This document shows, piece by piece, positions 1 through 8,443 of a DNA stretch of 64,000 nt. The position numbers and the translations under genes are program-made. The stretch covers positions 75,311 through 139,310 of the forward strand of contig CAOKFN010000003.1 of assembly GCA_948467735.1 (NCBI GenBank). The letters are read 5' to 3'. The notes beneath the pieces were generated by a model. That model was not told the DNA's origin. It saw nothing but the letters and a program-made list of their open reading frames with translations, and ran no database searches. This DNA comes from an uncultured bacterium (GTDB taxonomy: Bacteria > Bacillota > Clostridia > Lachnospirales > Lachnospiraceae). Within the stretch, counting starts at the first letter, position 1, and each line of letters opens with the position of its first letter.

Positions 1-1177
1 GGTTGTAAGCCAGTTCAGGCAGATGGTGCTCTATCATGCTGTGAACGGCGATGAAGGCCGCTGCCAAGGCCAGTTTCCGATGTCCGTTCCGGAGTGCTCT
101 TCTTTCAGTCCATATGTATTGAATACACACCGCCAGCAGAACGGCCAGACCATACCGTATCAGTATCAGAACATAGGAGCTGTCTACAAAGTTATATTCC
201 AAGGCAAACGACCATGCAGTCCCTCCGCCGTAGCCTGTCTGCTCAAAAGCGGTTCCAAACAATGAAACGCCGTATTTGTCCATTGCCGCATGTCCCAGAT
301 TCAAGCGGCTGCTCAATATTTCATTAATGCGATTCCAAACGATATTTTCCGTATTAAAAAAATAGGTCAGTCCTATCATTAAAACTGCGCAGAATGGCAG
401 TACATGCGGCAGAAGAGTATCCTCCAGTTTTGTCAGCAGAGGGACTATTTTAAATCTTTCCCTGAATGTTTCTGTCAGGACGTAATACGGTATGCCAATC
501 GCAAGCAGGACCAATACTATCGTGCTGCACTTTGCCTGACAGTAATACAGCACGAAAACAGCGGAAAGAACAGAGCATATAAAGGGACACATAAATCGCC
601 TTCCGCCATACAGTACCCAGCCAATTAATACTAAAAATGTGACATGGGCGGCAAAATCTGTCGGATATGCGATGCCGAAAGCATGTCGAAGGGGTTCGCT
701 TGCGTAGACGCGGTCGGGTATGCAGCCCACAAGACTTCCCAAAAGTGCAAGAAGCAGAACATACAGCCCTGTCCAAAAACCTGTCTTCAAAATTTTCCTG
801 TATGGCATACCCACTGCGCCTATAATAAGCAGGGCTGTGTCAAGGAGGAATATATATCCGGTAGACAGCCATGAAATGCAGAACATGGCGCATGTCAAGA
901 AGCCTACTAACAATTTCTTTCTGGCATACATCAAAGCATATATCAGTCGAATGACAGCCGCAGCCAATATTGCGCCGCGTATAATTATTTCAAAGTTTTC
1001 CGGCCAAGGAATATGAAACAGCGTCCCGCTAAAAGACTGTTTTAAGATATACAGTGAAGCCGCAGTCAAATAAAGCACTTCCGATATGGCAATAAAACAA
1101 GACTTTTTTCGTTTAAGTGCGGTAATAACGGACTGTATATCTATGCGCTGATACCTTGCAGCTGAATATTCAAAAAT
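1..1177 (-). CDS. Polytopic membrane protein, O-antigen/capsule polymerase-like (3' end outside window)
   Basis: The frame is open from 1177 to the window edge, giving about 392 residues with around ten hydrophobic segments and no soluble domain. That topology, next to a Wzz-like gene and a sugar transferase on the same strand, suggests a Wzy-type polymerase or ligase of exopolysaccharide synthesis; no diagnostic motif was seen, so the function is inferred from context. The start is unusual: a ribosome site (GAGGTG, 1189-1184) lies six bases before ATT at 1177-1175, and there is no ATG, GTG or TTG nearby in frame. The next in-frame GTG is codon 34, inside the first membrane segment. The gap to the upstream Wzz stop is only 13 bases, so translation is probably coupled. 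Confidence 0.7.
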   Translation of the reverse strand, partial: MFEYSAARYQRIDIQSVITALKRKKSCFIAISEVLYLTAASLYILKQSFSGTLFHIPWPENFEIIIRGAILAAAVIRLIYALMYARKKLLVGFLTCAMFCISWLSTGYIFLLDTALLIIGAVGMPYRKILKTGFWTGLYVLLLALLGSLVGCIPDRVYASEPLRHAFGIAYPTDFAAHVTFLVLIGWVLYGGRRFMCPFICSVLSAVFVLYYCQAKCSTIVLVLLAIGIPYYVLTETFRERFKIVPLLTKLEDTLLPHVLPFCAVLMIGLTYFFNTENIVWNRINEILSSRLNLGHAAMDKYGVSLFGTAFEQTGYGGGTAWSFALEYNFVDSSYVLILIRYGLAVLLAVCIQYIWTERRALRNGHRKLALAAAFIAVHSMIEHHLPELAYN

Positions 1178-1190
1178 TTATATCACCTCT

Positions 1191-2546
1191 TTATAGCAGT
1201 ACATAGCCGATCACCTTTTTGTTAAGTGCTGCAATTCCTTCTTGTTCATTCTGGATATCAGCTATTAGGGATTTGTCTCTTTCTTCCACTATGACTACAG
1301 CGTCGCATTCTGCCAGCAGCTCAAGGCTTTCTGTATCACGGTTCATATTGCCGCCCGCTTTCAAGATGTAATCGCCCAGCTGTAGTGAAATTTCTTTTGC
1401 AAGCTCCTGCTGCCGCCGGGAATCTACGGTTCCTATCATAAGAAGCTCTTTATTTTCGCCGGCCATATTTTTAATATTGGCGGAAATAATAGGAACCGCC
1501 GCTTCTCTGTCCAGCTGTTTATTGGTTCCGTCAAGTCTGTTTAAGATATAATCCATCAGGGATAGCCGAGTATTTTTCCCCCTCTTTCTGGGAAGGACGC
1601 CTAATAGGGTATAGCCGTATCTGTTTTTTAACTCCTTTTCCCCATGAATCCGGCTTCCAAATAGATAAGATCCTGCATAAAATGACATTGTCAGGAATCC
1701 GCCGGCGATCAGGCCAAGGATAAAAAATTTTCGGATGCTGTGGGGCGGGCGGGGTTTCTTTAATTCCATCTGCCCGGTCTGGCATTCAAGGATTGCCTGT
1801 TCAAAATCCGATATGGCGTCCAAACCTCGTTTCTGTGCGTCGGCAAGAGTATTGTCAATATTGTAGGTCAAGCTGCGATTGATGATGGATATCGTATGTT
1901 TATTCACATCCGTGTCCATTTTTTGGTACTTTGCCATGATCTGTTCTGCTACAATATCCAATATCTGCTGTGCCGTGTCTCCGTCGGTGTACCTGACTGA
2001 AACGGTAAAGGTATTGCCGTTGTAGTCAACGCTTACGCTAAACAGCTCTTTCAAATAAATAGTCTCTTTTGCGGTTAAATCTTCTATCTGCGTCCAATCA
2101 ATCGTAGATTTGAAATTGGAGGTGTAGGCGTTAATCAGGCTGTCCGTAGGATCCATGCTTGTATTGGAGGGCAGATTTTCCCATTCGGTTCCATCCAGCT
2201 TTACGAAGATGTCCATGGAAGCCGTGGGCACATTATAGGGAACAATCTTCATTAATATGGATTTATCCATATATGTCTGCTGCTGCTCTAGCTGCATTTG
2301 GTAATGCTCCTGATTTCGCTCAAAAGAAGCGACCTCCAATTCATATTCTGCCAGTTTGATTTCGTATTCCCGAAGCTCTGCAGGCTTTCCATACTCTCCC
2401 AAGGATTCCAGCGTATTAAGAAGAAATTTACATCCTCCTGCCAATATGCCAAAAACCAGCATCCCCATTAAAATCCTTCGCCATTTATACATCACATAAA
2501 AAAACATGTCTATTAGGTCGATTTCTGTTTCATATTCTTTATTCAT
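1191..2546 (-). CDS. Wzz/YveK-like chain-length determinant protein
   Basis: A 451-residue protein with a membrane segment at about 19-41, a long extracellular part with a coiled-coil-like stretch at about 50-90, a proline-rich motif (KKPRPPHS) just before a second membrane segment at about 275-298, and a cytoplasmic tail. This is the Wzz/GNVR layout of proteins that set the length of exported polysaccharides. The tail resembles the end of a bacterial tyrosine kinase domain but has no Walker A motif and no Tyr cluster, so it should not be a kinase. Start chosen at 2546 because GGAGG lies at 2560-2556; a TTG 18 bases upstream is possible. It sits between the glycosyl-phosphate transferase gene and the polymerase-like gene, probably in one operon. 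Confidence 0.85.
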   Translation of the reverse strand: MNKEYETEIDLIDMFFYVMYKWRRILMGMLVFGILAGGCKFLLNTLESLGEYGKPAELREYEIKLAEYELEVASFERNQEHYQMQLEQQQTYMDKSILMKIVPYNVPTASMDIFVKLDGTEWENLPSNTSMDPTDSLINAYTSNFKSTIDWTQIEDLTAKETIYLKELFSVSVDYNGNTFTVSVRYTDGDTAQQILDIVAEQIMAKYQKMDTDVNKHTISIINRSLTYNIDNTLADAQKRGLDAISDFEQAILECQTGQMELKKPRPPHSIRKFFILGLIAGGFLTMSFYAGSYLFGSRIHGEKELKNRYGYTLLGVLPRKRGKNTRLSLMDYILNRLDGTNKQLDREAAVPIISANIKNMAGENKELLMIGTVDSRRQQELAKEISLQLGDYILKAGGNMNRDTESLELLAECDAVVIVEERDKSLIADIQNEQEGIAALNKKVIGYVLL

Positions 2547-2620
2547 TGCTCCGGTCCTCCACAAAGGTTTGGAGTATCTGTCGTATTTCTTGAGTTCTTA
2601 TGGCCGTTTCATGGCAGATA

Positions 2621-4036
2621 TCATCTCGACCCCTTCCCGCTGACCACCACCTTCACCGTCAAAAGCAGTATCTTTATGTCCTCCCAGATGCTCCAGTTGT
2701 CTATATATTCCATGTCCAGCCTTACCACTTCGTCAAAGTCCTTGATGTCGCTCCTCCCGCTCACCTGCCACAGCCCCGTCAGCCCCGGCGTCATGCTCAG
2801 ACGGCACCGGTGTTTCGCCTCGTACTGCTCGAACTCGTCCACCGTCGGCGGCCTCGTCCCCACAAGACTCATGTCCCCCTTCAGCACGTTCCAGAACTGC
2901 GGCAGCTCGTCTATGCTTGTCCGCCTCAGGAACCTTCCCACCCGGGTGATTCTCGGGTCGTCCTCCATCTTGAACATCAGCCCCTCCACTTCATTCCTCC
3001 CCGCAAGCTCCTTCCTGCGCTCCTCCGCGTCCGCATGCATCGACCTGAACTTGTAGATCGTGAACTTCCTTCCGTTCCTCCCCACCCGCGTCTGCCTGAA
3101 AAACACCGGCCCGGGCGAGTCCAGCTTGACCGCGGGTGCCACGAAAAGAACCGCCGTCCCAAGAATTATCATCCCAAACAGGCTCCCGATGATGTCCAGC
3201 GTCCGTTTCATCACCATCTGCCGCGTCGAAAAAATGTTCCTCGCAAACACCGCCGCCGCGTACTTCCCCACCCGGCCCAGCGTCTTTTTCCCCGCATACT
3301 CTATGTCGAAGGCGCTGATGTTGACGTTCACCAGAATTCCCATCTGGCCCAGCTCCCTGACCCAGCATCCCAGCCTTGCGGCGTCGGACAGGGCGCTTCC
3401 CGTGATGAACACCTCGTCCACCCCGTGGTGGGCCGCATAGTCCAGAAGCGTCCGGCCGTCCGCCACCACCGGTATGCCTGCCACGAAGTCAAGCCCCGGG
3501 TCGTCGGTGAGCGCCACTCCGGAAAGCTGACGGAACCATTCGTTGTAGCGCAGAATGTTTCCGATGGCCTCCTCGGCATCGGCGGTCCCCGACACAAGGA
3601 GGAGCCGGCTGCTGTAGCGGCTCCTGCGGTAGCCCTTGAGCATAAGCTGCTTGAAGGCCAGCCGCGCGCCGCAGGAAAGCAGCGCATATGATATCAGAAA
3701 ATACGCGGACACCAGCCGGGCCAGCCCGTCCGACCGGTGGGCCAGATAGAGGACCGCCAGAACCGCAAGGTACAGCAGCAGCTCGCTCTTTAGAGTCTGC
3801 TTCAGTTCCTCGAAGGGGCCCCTGCGGAAAAAGTGCCGGTACGGGTCCAGCAGGAAGGCGAGAACCGTGCAGGCGGCAAGGAACAGGGCCAGAAGCCCTG
3901 CGCGGTCCCATGCCTCGAATTCCCCGAAAAGTCTGCCGTACCTTGCCGCGAAGCTGATTCCCAGCGCGGCCGTCAGGCATAGAAGGTCCAGGGCAAGTAT
4001 CAAAATATTTTCAACGGTTTTTGTCCTACCGTACAT
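2621..4036 (-). CDS. Polyprenyl glycosylphosphotransferase (WcaJ/WbaP-like)
   Basis: Initiating transferase that moves a sugar-1-phosphate from a nucleotide sugar to undecaprenyl phosphate at the inner face of the membrane, the first step of exopolysaccharide repeat synthesis. The 471-residue protein has four N-terminal membrane segments (about 8-122), a CoA-binding-like Rossmann region, a fifth hydrophobic segment at about 285-310, and the C-terminal bacterial sugar transferase domain with the basic KFRSM motif, the SIDELPQ motif holding the catalytic Asp-Glu pair, and the TGLWQVSGR motif. The start at 4036 (MYGRTKT) is preceded by a weak AAGGCGGGA site; the frame is open 29 codons further upstream. 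The gene is visibly richer in GC than the two genes after it. Confidence 0.9.
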   Translation of the reverse strand: MYGRTKTVENILILALDLLCLTAALGISFAARYGRLFGEFEAWDRAGLLALFLAACTVLAFLLDPYRHFFRRGPFEELKQTLKSELLLYLAVLAVLYLAHRSDGLARLVSAYFLISYALLSCGARLAFKQLMLKGYRRSRYSSRLLLVSGTADAEEAIGNILRYNEWFRQLSGVALTDDPGLDFVAGIPVVADGRTLLDYAAHHGVDEVFITGSALSDAARLGCWVRELGQMGILVNVNISAFDIEYAGKKTLGRVGKYAAAVFARNIFSTRQMVMKRTLDIIGSLFGMIILGTAVLFVAPAVKLDSPGPVFFRQTRVGRNGRKFTIYKFRSMHADAEERRKELAGRNEVEGLMFKMEDDPRITRVGRFLRRTSIDELPQFWNVLKGDMSLVGTRPPTVDEFEQYEAKHRCRLSMTPGLTGLWQVSGRSDIKDFDEVVRLDMEYIDNWSIWEDIKILLLTVKVVVSGKGSR

Positions 4037-4803
4037 CTCAGCATCCCGCCTTGTAAGTGCTCTGCGGGCCGACGCCGCGGCAGAAGGGCCGCCTGCGGCG
4101 CGGCCGTCAGGTACTGCGTGCATTGCGGCCCGGGGCCGAAACAGCGGGGCCGAAGACGCAGGGGTACATAGTCAAAAGCTTCCAGAACATGCATTGAAAC
4201 CAGCCGCTGGCCGGCGGCTGTGCGACTCTATTTATAACAAATAAAGAAATCCTTCCATTGAAAATCCGCTAAAGTAAGGGATAAATGTGCAATTTATATC
4301 CCCAAATAGAACGATAAGGACACAATGCAGCTGTTGAGAAATTTTTTAATGATGGTGGAATGATGATAGATGTACAGAGTATTACAAACGGGTACTGGGG
4401 GTAAAGTTAAATTGTGAATGAGCAGCAGGTACAGCGGGGAAAAAGGGACGGAACAGACTCGACGAGTGGGGGCTGTGGTTTGCTGCCAATCTTTTGGATT
4501 TACATATGCTCAGAAAAATAGAAACGCAGAAGTTTGTTTATCAGGGGATTTGGTCATTGAAGCCGCATAAAAAGGCATCTGAAGTTCCGAGGCGCTCTGA
4601 GTGCCTGACACACCTTCCTGCAGCTAAGAGGGTGGGCAGGCCCGCCTTCTTTTACAGTCTTAGAAAATCTTTATTTTGTTCACTTTCCCGTTATGCTGCC
4701 AAAACCGTCAGTGCCTTTGCCGGAGGCACTGACAATCCGTGAAAAAAAATGCCTGTTTTTGGCATTGGCCAAATTCACGGCGCGCCGACGACATCAAAGC
4801 AAA
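4037..4803. other. Intergenic region with hairpins, no clear gene
   Basis: About 770 bases between the sugar transferase (leftward) and the leftward gene ending at 4804. The part at 4200-4400 is AT-rich and probably holds the leader of the sugar transferase, but I could not fix a good promoter. A G+C-rich hairpin at about 4631-4647 is followed by TTCTTTTA on the plus strand and could be a terminator of a short plus-strand RNA. A nine-pair hairpin with arms GTCAGTGCC and GGCACTGAC at about 4707-4733 has no T tract on either side. Short ORFs here look random. Confidence 0.4.
4742..4766 (-). terminator. Rho-independent terminator
   Basis: Read on the minus strand, arms AATGCC and GGCATT enclose a seven-base A-rich loop and run directly into a T tract. 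It lies just beyond the stop of the leftward gene 4804-5430 and should end its transcript. A wider pair, CCGTGAA and TTCACGG, encloses the same hairpin. Confidence 0.85.
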
Positions 4804-5430
4804 TTACAGGCGCATTACATCTCCCCACACCTTTTCCTTTAAATTTCGGATAATGGCCTCTTTGTTGGAGGAGCGCAGCTGTTCCGCGTTTTTGATCAGC
4901 TGTTCAATGCGGGTGTTCTGGCCTTGGGACAGCCAGTAATCTGCCAGCTGGTAATAGGTGCGGCTGATGTCGGTTCCGGCATTGACGGCAAATTCCATCA
5001 GAGCCGCGGCTTCTTCCTTGTACCCGGCTTCCGCCAGCGCATCGGCCCATTTCTGCAGGGTGCGTACCAGCAGGGTAAAATTCTGGTCATATTCGGATAG
5101 GGGAGTGATGTTGGCGGTGCCGTATTCCAGCTTTAAATCCGTATTGGACCAGCCGGTTAAATTTACAATGTTCTGGGTCGCAAGGGTTTCTATAATGTCG
5201 ATGCATTCTGCCACGTTTGAATCGTCATTCAGCAGGTGTGTGGGAAGGTTTTCCAGCGGAATGTGTATGTAGTCCAGTCCGGCCAGAGATTTGTTTCGGA
5301 CAGAGTTTGCTTCTGCCTCCCGTGCCCAGAAATTTTGCTCTTGTTTGTGGTTTTCTTTTTGCGATCTTTTCGCGCTGACATAAATTATAATTGCGATGCC
5401 GATAAAACTTGCCAAAAATCCTAAAATCAT
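4804..5430 (-). CDS. Membrane-anchored TPR-like protein of unknown role
   Basis: A 208-residue protein with one N-terminal membrane segment (about 2-21) followed by KRSQKEN, which places the rest in the cytoplasm. The C-terminal half is all helical and reads like tetratricopeptide repeats (pairs such as LQKWADALAEAGYKEEAAALMEFA and TYYQLADYWLSQG, broken here into shorter motifs). No catalytic motif is seen. Start set at 5430 because GAAAGGA lies eight bases before that ATG; the frame allows an ATG 27 bases upstream, but it has no ribosome site. It is transcribed away from the 35-residue membrane peptide at 5477, with only 46 bases between them. A strong terminator follows. I do not know its function. 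Confidence 0.7.
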   Translation of the reverse strand: MILGFLASFIGIAIIIYVSAKRSQKENHKQEQNFWAREAEANSVRNKSLAGLDYIHIPLENLPTHLLNDDSNVAECIDIIETLATQNIVNLTGWSNTDLKLEYGTANITPLSEYDQNFTLLVRTLQKWADALAEAGYKEEAAALMEFAVNAGTDISRTYYQLADYWLSQGQNTRIEQLIKNAEQLRSSNKEAIIRNLKEKVWGDVMRL

Positions 5431-5476
5431 ATATAATATCCTTTCATAAGGTATCATTAATAAAAAGGAGCAGATT

Positions 5477-5584
5477 ATGTTTCATTTAAATAATAAGAAG
5501 ACTACAAAACGTATTTCAGCGGTCATAGTGATTCTTTTGGTATTGGCCATGTTAATTTCAACTGTATCATATTTATTCGTGTAA
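5477..5584 (+). CDS. Small single-span membrane protein (35 aa)
   Basis: ATG at 5477 has a good ribosome site (AAAAGGAG, 5463-5470) and opens a 35-residue reading frame ending in TAA. The first 13 residues are polar and basic (NNKKTTKR), and the remaining 22 form one hydrophobic helix rich in Val, Ile and Leu. This is the pattern of short tail-anchored proteins common in clostridia, resembling in form the DUF4044-type peptides. It is transcribed divergently from the TPR-like protein at 5430. Function unknown; the assignment rests on ribosome site and topology. Confidence 0.6.
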   Translation: MFHLNNKKTTKRISAVIVILLVLAMLISTVSYLFV

Positions 5585-5595
5585 TTCAAGTGGGA

Positions 5596-5672
5596 GTTAC
5601 GGTATCGGTCTATGTACAGGGTTACGGCATCGGTCTATGTACGAATGAAACAATGTCAGTCTATGGACAGGG
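5596..5672 (+). repeat. 25-bp tandem direct repeat, about three copies
   Basis: Units starting at 5596 and 5621 are 25 bases apart and differ at one position (GGTATCGGTC versus GGCATCGGTC). A third, shorter and more diverged copy lies at about 5655-5672 (GTCTATGGACAGGG). They sit in the gap between the small membrane protein and the VanW gene. Confidence 0.75.
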
Positions 5673-5816
5673 CGCGATATAGGCATGGATGCTCCTGCCT
5701 GATTGGGCGTTTGCTTGAGTGCAGTACGGGCATGGGGCGGTGAATCGGAAATAGACTGCCGCACAGTGTATGGAGCCGGGAGGATGGATTGTAATAAAAA
5801 GAAAGGAATATGTGTT

Positions 5817-7277
5817 ATGAAAAAGTGGATGTTGTTTAGCTGTATCTGGATTCTCTGTTTGTTTCTGCCGGGTATGTCGGCGGCGGCGCAGGGAAGTGAT
5901 ACCATCAAAAAGGGTATTTTCGCGGACGGGATTGACCTGTCCGGCATGAATGCCGCGGAGGCGGAGCAGGCGATTCTGGCCTATGTGGAGCAGCTGGGAA
6001 ATACGGAGATTACATTGACTGCGGCGGGGAATAAGAAGGTGGTTGTGACCGCCGGTGATCTGGGGATTGCGTGGAGCAATCCGGATCTGGTGACGGACGC
6101 TTTGGGCGTGGGCATTCGTGGGAATGTGATTGAGCGCTATAAGAAATTAAAGGATTTGGAGAAGGAGAATCTTGTCTACCCGATTCAGCTGTCCTTTGAT
6201 TTGAAGGCAATCAGCAATGTGCTGACTGAAAAATGCGTTCTTTACGATGTGGCGGCCGTTGATTACGATTTGGTTCGGGAAAATAATAAATTTCGGATTG
6301 TGGAAGGGCGCGAGGGGCAGGCTCTGGATGTGGAGGCCTCCAGCAATACGGTGAAGCAGTATCTGACAGAGGGGTGGAACCGGCAGGCGTGTACCATTGC
6401 GCTGGATTTGATAGTGAAGAAGCCCAAGGGAAGTGTGGAGGAATTGTCGCAGGTAAAGGATATTTTAGGAAGCTGCACCACTTCTTTTAAGTCTTCCGAT
6501 TATAATCGGGGGGCAAATGTGAGGAACGGCTGTAAGCTTATCAACGGTTCGCTGGTGTATCCCGGAGAGGAATTTTCCATGCATGACAAGGTGGTTCCGT
6601 TTACTTCCGCAAACGGCTATTACCCGGCGGGCTCTTATGTGAACGGAAGAGTGGTAGACAGTCTGGGCGGCGGTATCTGTCAGGTGTCCACCACGCTTTA
6701 TGATGCCGTGCTGCTGGCGGAGCTGGATGTGACGGAGCGCTATAATCATTCCATGGTGGTGACATATGTGGAACCTGCCATGGACGCGGCGATTTCGGAG
6801 AGTGCAAAGAAGGATTTTAAGTTTGTCAACAATCTGGATTACCCCATATATGTAGAGGGAATCATTGAGAACGAAGAAATTACCTTTAATATCTATGGAA
6901 AAGAGACAAGGAACCCCAATCGTGAGGTTCGATATGAAAGTAAAATTTTGGAGGTTTACAACCCTCCTGCCGATATTATCAATGCCGATGCGTCACAGCC
7001 GATAGGGTATGTTGTGACAAACGCTTCTCCGTTTATCGGTTATAGGGCGGAGATGTGGAAGGTTGTGTTGGAAAATGGAAAAGAAGTAAGCCGTACACGA
7101 GTGAATACCAGCAGTTATAAGATGGTGCCCAGAAACGCGACGGTGGGCGTCGCTACGGAGAACCCGCAGCATTATGAAGAAATGATGGCGGCCATCGGCA
7201 CCGGAAACCTGCAGCATGTACGCGATGTAATTGCAATTTTGACAGCGCCCGTTGAGGATGATGAAGACGATGAATAA
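5817..7277 (+). CDS. VanW family protein with peptidoglycan-binding-like N-terminal domain
   Basis: A 486-residue exported protein. A signal peptide or N-terminal anchor covers about 1-24 (MKKWMLF ... MSAAAQG). Residues of about 35-200 resemble the PG_binding_4 fold usually found in front of VanW, and about 215-365 form the VanW domain, with its landmarks SSDYNRGANV, YPGEEFSMHDKV, SLGGGICQVSTTLYDA and ERYNHSM. A C-terminal region of about 100 residues ends in an acidic tail (EDDEDDE). VanW proteins occur in vancomycin-resistance operons and very widely in clostridial cell envelopes; their biochemical role is unsettled. The start at 5817 follows GAAAGGAATATGTGTT. No resistance genes lie nearby, so a housekeeping envelope role is more likely. 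Confidence 0.88.
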   Translation: MKKWMLFSCIWILCLFLPGMSAAAQGSDTIKKGIFADGIDLSGMNAAEAEQAILAYVEQLGNTEITLTAAGNKKVVVTAGDLGIAWSNPDLVTDALGVGIRGNVIERYKKLKDLEKENLVYPIQLSFDLKAISNVLTEKCVLYDVAAVDYDLVRENNKFRIVEGREGQALDVEASSNTVKQYLTEGWNRQACTIALDLIVKKPKGSVEELSQVKDILGSCTTSFKSSDYNRGANVRNGCKLINGSLVYPGEEFSMHDKVVPFTSANGYYPAGSYVNGRVVDSLGGGICQVSTTLYDAVLLAELDVTERYNHSMVVTYVEPAMDAAISESAKKDFKFVNNLDYPIYVEGIIENEEITFNIYGKETRNPNREVRYESKILEVYNPPADIINADASQPIGYVVTNASPFIGYRAEMWKVVLENGKEVSRTRVNTSSYKMVPRNATVGVATENPQHYEEMMAAIGTGNLQHVRDVIAILTAPVEDDEDDE

Positions 7278-7295
7278 TGGGCCGGAGAGTATGAC

Positions 7296-8405
7296 ATGAG
7301 ACTGGGGAAGGTGTCGGGAAATGCCTTAAAGCGCTCTATTTTAGGGCAGGTCAAACATAGAAGAGAAGAGGTGGCAAGTGGCGCAGGATTGGGGGCAGAC
7401 TGCGCCATTTTTTCGCTCGCGGGAGAAGCGTCGCTGGTGTCCTGCGTTCAGGAGGCGGCGGTGTCTTTGGCAGAGCGGACGGCGGCATCCTCGGAAGAAG
7501 GGGCGGCATCTTGGCAAGAGCGGACGGCGGCGCCCTTGGAAGAGGGAAAGGATATGCTCGCTGGCGGCGGTTCCGGGCGGAAAGCGGAGCCGTATATGAC
7601 TATGGCGCAGCTGATACAGAAATGCGCCAATAATCTTGCAGCGGCAGGAGCGGCGCCCATGGCTGTCACGGCGGCGCTGATACTGCCGGAAAGTACGGAG
7701 GAACAGGAGATTAAGGCGCTTATGATGGAAGCGGAGCAGAAATGCGAGGAGCTTTCCATCGAGCTGGCCGGAGGGCAGACCAGAATCACCTGTCAGGTAT
7801 CGGGGCCGCTGGCGGTGGTGACAGGATACGGCAGGGCCGGGGCGGAAGGGTATCACACCATTCAAATGGCAGCGCCGGGGCAGGAGCTTGTCATCAGCAA
7901 GTGGATCGGGCTTCAGGGCACGGCGCTTCTGGCAAAAAGGAATCGGGCAGGGCTGCTTTGCAGATATCCGGCATATTTTATTGAAGAGGCGGCGGGATTT
8001 GACCGTTATCTGTCGGTGATTCCGGAGGCCGCGGCGGCGGTGAAGTCCGGCGTCTGCGCTATGCATGATGTTTCGGAGGGCGGAATCTTTGCCGCGCTCT
8101 GGGAGCTGGCGGAAGGAGCGGGCGTCGGACTGGATATCGATATGAGGAAGCTGCCGCTTCGTCAGGAGACGGTGGAAGTATGTGAATATTGTAATGTAAA
8201 TCCTTATGAGCTTCTGTCAGGGGGCTGCCTGATGATGACAACATATCACGGGCAGGCCCTTGCGGCGGCGCTGGAAGCGGAGCACATTCCGGCCGTGTCG
8301 GTGGGCAGGCTTACGGAGGGGAAGGACAGGATTCTGCGAAACGGAGAGGAAATACGATATCTCGACAGACCCAGACAGGATCAGATTTATGGGGGCGGCT
8401 ATTAA
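7296..8405 (+). CDS. AIR synthase-related (PurM/HypE-like) ATP-binding protein
   Basis: A 369-residue protein of the PurM/HypE/ThiL/SelD superfamily. It keeps the N-terminal GLGADCAIFS segment, like the ATP/metal-binding loop of HypE, a long insertion of low complexity at about 55-105 (repeated SEEGAASWQERTAAPLEEG), and the C-terminal AIRS_C part with MHDVSEGGIFAALWELAEG and the NPYELLSGGCLMM segment. HypE-like orphans of this type are common in clostridia without hydrogenase genes and their substrate is not known. It begins 18 bases after the VanW stop and lies upstream of the Lrp/aminotransferase pair, suggesting one transcript. Confidence 0.78.
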   Translation: MRLGKVSGNALKRSILGQVKHRREEVASGAGLGADCAIFSLAGEASLVSCVQEAAVSLAERTAASSEEGAASWQERTAAPLEEGKDMLAGGGSGRKAEPYMTMAQLIQKCANNLAAAGAAPMAVTAALILPESTEEQEIKALMMEAEQKCEELSIELAGGQTRITCQVSGPLAVVTGYGRAGAEGYHTIQMAAPGQELVISKWIGLQGTALLAKRNRAGLLCRYPAYFIEEAAGFDRYLSVIPEAAAAVKSGVCAMHDVSEGGIFAALWELAEGAGVGLDIDMRKLPLRQETVEVCEYCNVNPYELLSGGCLMMTTYHGQALAAALEAEHIPAVSVGRLTEGKDRILRNGEEIRYLDRPRQDQIYGGGY

Positions 8406-8443
8406 CGGCGTTGGAGCGGAATTTTTCATAGGAGGTATTGATA

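Noticed and set aside
2600..3691. 363-codon frame on the plus strand opposite the sugar transferase
   Set aside because: It is rich in His, Pro and Arg and matches no family. It is open only because the real gene on the minus strand is GC-rich.
5817..7277. Vancomycin resistance cluster
   Set aside because: VanW-fold proteins are common in clostridia without resistance, and no vanH, vanA/B, vanX or VanRS genes are adjacent.
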